A stretch of 26,749 bases of DNA, taken from the NCBI GenBank assembly GCA_964624465.1, contig CAZUZD010000044.1, forward strand, positions 1 to 26,749. The letters are read 5' to 3'. Below, piece by piece: positions 25,614 through 26,749 of this stretch. Made by a program: the position numbers and the translations under genes. Source of the stretch: CAZUZD01 sp964624465. GTDB lineage: Bacteria > Planctomycetota > Planctomycetia > Isosphaerales > Isosphaeraceae. The stretch's first letter is position 1; each line of letters starts with the position of its first letter. The notes below the pieces were generated by a model. The model saw only the letters and a program-made list of their open reading frames with translations. It made no database searches and had not been told where the DNA came from.

Positions 25614-26749
25614 GTGGCCCAGCACACCGCCCGTTCCCGCCGCGAGTTCCTCCGAGACCTGGGCCTGAGCGCCGCGATGGTCCCGTTCGTGCTGAACCTG
25701 CCCAGCCTCGGGTTCGCCAACCAGGCGCCGGGGCGGCGGAAGCAGCGGCTGATCATCATGTTCAGCCCCAACGGCGTCGTGCCGCCGGCGTTCTGGCCCG
25801 ACGCCGACGGGCCGCTCACGGAGTTCAAGGCGAGCCTCAAGCCGCTGGAGCCGTACCGCGAGCGAACGATGATCCTGAACGGCGTCTGCGACAAGGTGCG
25901 CGGCGACGGCGACAACCACATGCGGGGCATCGGCTGCCTCCTGACGGGCGTCGAGCTGTTCCCCGGCAACATCCAGGGCGGCTCCGACACCCCCGCCGGC
26001 TGGGCCAGCGGCCGCTCGATCGACCAGGAGATCCGCGAGTACTTGCAGGCCGACCCGGCGACGAAGACCCGCTTCGGTTCGCTGGAGCTGGGCGTGCTGG
26101 TGCCCGAGCGGGCCGACACCTGGACCCGCATGTCGTACGCCGGCCCGAACCGGCCCCTGACCCCGATCGACGACCCGTACCAGACCTTCAACCGGCTCTA
26201 CGGGCGCACGAAGGACCGCGAGAGCCTCAAGAGCGTGCTCGACGAGCTCGGCGACGACTTCCGCAAGGTCGAGGCGGTCGTGAGCGTCGAGGACCGCAAG
26301 CTCCTTGAGGAGCACGCCGCCCTCGTCCGCTCGCTGGAGCAGGAGCTCAACGCCCCCCAGGTCGAGGGCCTGGCGCACGCCGTGCCCGAGCTGGAGCCCG
26401 GCGTGAAGGAGGACAACGAGAACCTCCCCAAGATCAGCAAGATGCAGATCGAGATGCTCGTGGGCGCGATGGCGGCCGACTTCACCCGGGTGGCCACGCT
26501 GCAGTACACGAACTCCGTCGGCATGGCCCGCATGAAGTGGCTGGGCATCGAGGAGGGGCACCACGAGCTGTCGCACGAGCCGGACAGCAACGAGAAGGCC
26601 CAGGAGAAGCTCACGAAGATCAACCACTGGTTCTGCGAGCAGCTCGCCTACCTGACGAAGCGACTGGCCGAGACCCCCGAGCCCGGCGGCGCGGGCTCGC
26701 TGCTCAACAACACGCTGATCGTCTGGACCAACGAGCTGGGCAAGGGCAA
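25614..26749 (+). CDS. DUF1552 protein, Tat-exported (3' end outside window)
   Basis: 378 complete codons are visible, and the frame is still open at the window end. It begins at the GTG at 25614 with AGGAG 7-9 nt upstream. The N-terminus SRREFLRDLG followed by a hydrophobic stretch (LSAAMVPFVLNLPSL) is a twin-arginine signal, so the protein should be exported folded. LIIMFSPNGVVPPAFWP, GDNHMRGIGCLLTG and GGSDTPAGWASGRSIDQEI are typical DUF1552 motifs, and the visible part ends in LLNNTLIVWTNELGKG. The family is distantly like the sulfatase/alkaline-phosphatase-type DUF1501 proteins, but no activity is established. It is almost always next to a DUF1592-type cytochrome gene in planctomycetes, as it is here, and the two are probably co-transcribed. 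Confidence 0.93.
   Translation, partial: MAQHTARSRREFLRDLGLSAAMVPFVLNLPSLGFANQAPGRRKQRLIIMFSPNGVVPPAFWPDADGPLTEFKASLKPLEPYRERTMILNGVCDKVRGDGDNHMRGIGCLLTGVELFPGNIQGGSDTPAGWASGRSIDQEIREYLQADPATKTRFGSLELGVLVPERADTWTRMSYAGPNRPLTPIDDPYQTFNRLYGRTKDRESLKSVLDELGDDFRKVEAVVSVEDRKLLEEHAALVRSLEQELNAPQVEGLAHAVPELEPGVKEDNENLPKISKMQIEMLVGAMAADFTRVATLQYTNSVGMARMKWLGIEEGHHELSHEPDSNEKAQEKLTKINHWFCEQLAYLTKRLAETPEPGGAGSLLNNTLIVWTNELGKG

Overview
The window is about 70% GC and gene-dense. It looks like chromosomal DNA of a planctomycete, most likely from the Isosphaerales/Gemmatales side of the phylum. The evidence is a pair of planctomycete-type genes at the right end (a cytochrome c/PA14/DUF1592-DUF1588-DUF1585 protein followed by a Tat-exported DUF1552 protein) and a long MoxR/DUF58/VWA operon linked to many secreted proteins with no assigned function. 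The genus is inference. I see no mobile element, CRISPR array, rRNA or tRNA.

Layout, left to right. (1) 1-153: a strong hairpin terminator closing the first gene. (2) 154-1683, minus: an APC/LAT-type amino-acid permease with its own putative promoter. (3) 1845-20490, minus: one probable operon of about 18.6 kb, read right to left. It encodes a MoxR AAA+ ATPase, a DUF58 protein, a BatA-type membrane protein with a VWA-like domain, a second membrane VWA protein, a large DUF4175-like membrane protein, five secreted proteins related to one another in tandem, a secreted alpha-toroid (prenyltransferase/squalene-cyclase repeat) protein, and a 966-residue secreted protein with small beta-barrel repeats and a C-terminal thioredoxin (TlpA) domain. 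Many junctions are 4-nt start/stop overlaps, so translation is probably coupled. (4) 20491-20809: divergent intergenic region. (5) 20810-22969, plus: a GH13 enzyme of the trehalose-synthase type. (6) 23193-26749, plus: the cytochrome c/PA14/DUF1592 gene and the DUF1552 gene, the latter cut by the window edge.

The most interesting point is in the DUF4175-like gene. Its reading frame is interrupted once, by a UGA at 11458-11460, and then stays open in the same frame for another 205 codons. The downstream part has no plausible start of its own. A hairpin with the geometry of a bacterial SECIS element follows the UGA (21 nt to a 5-nt apical loop whose second base is G). I therefore annotate it as a candidate selenoprotein of about 1094 residues with Sec at position 890. 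A nonsense mutation or a sequencing error remains possible. No selA/B/C/D gene lies in the window to settle it.

The MoxR, DUF58 and VWA genes are a known combination that assembles or activates envelope complexes. Linked to them here are five paralogous exported proteins with LTxxQ-like motifs and a thioredoxin fusion. I infer an envelope maturation or redox/folding system, but its substrate cannot be read from the sequence.
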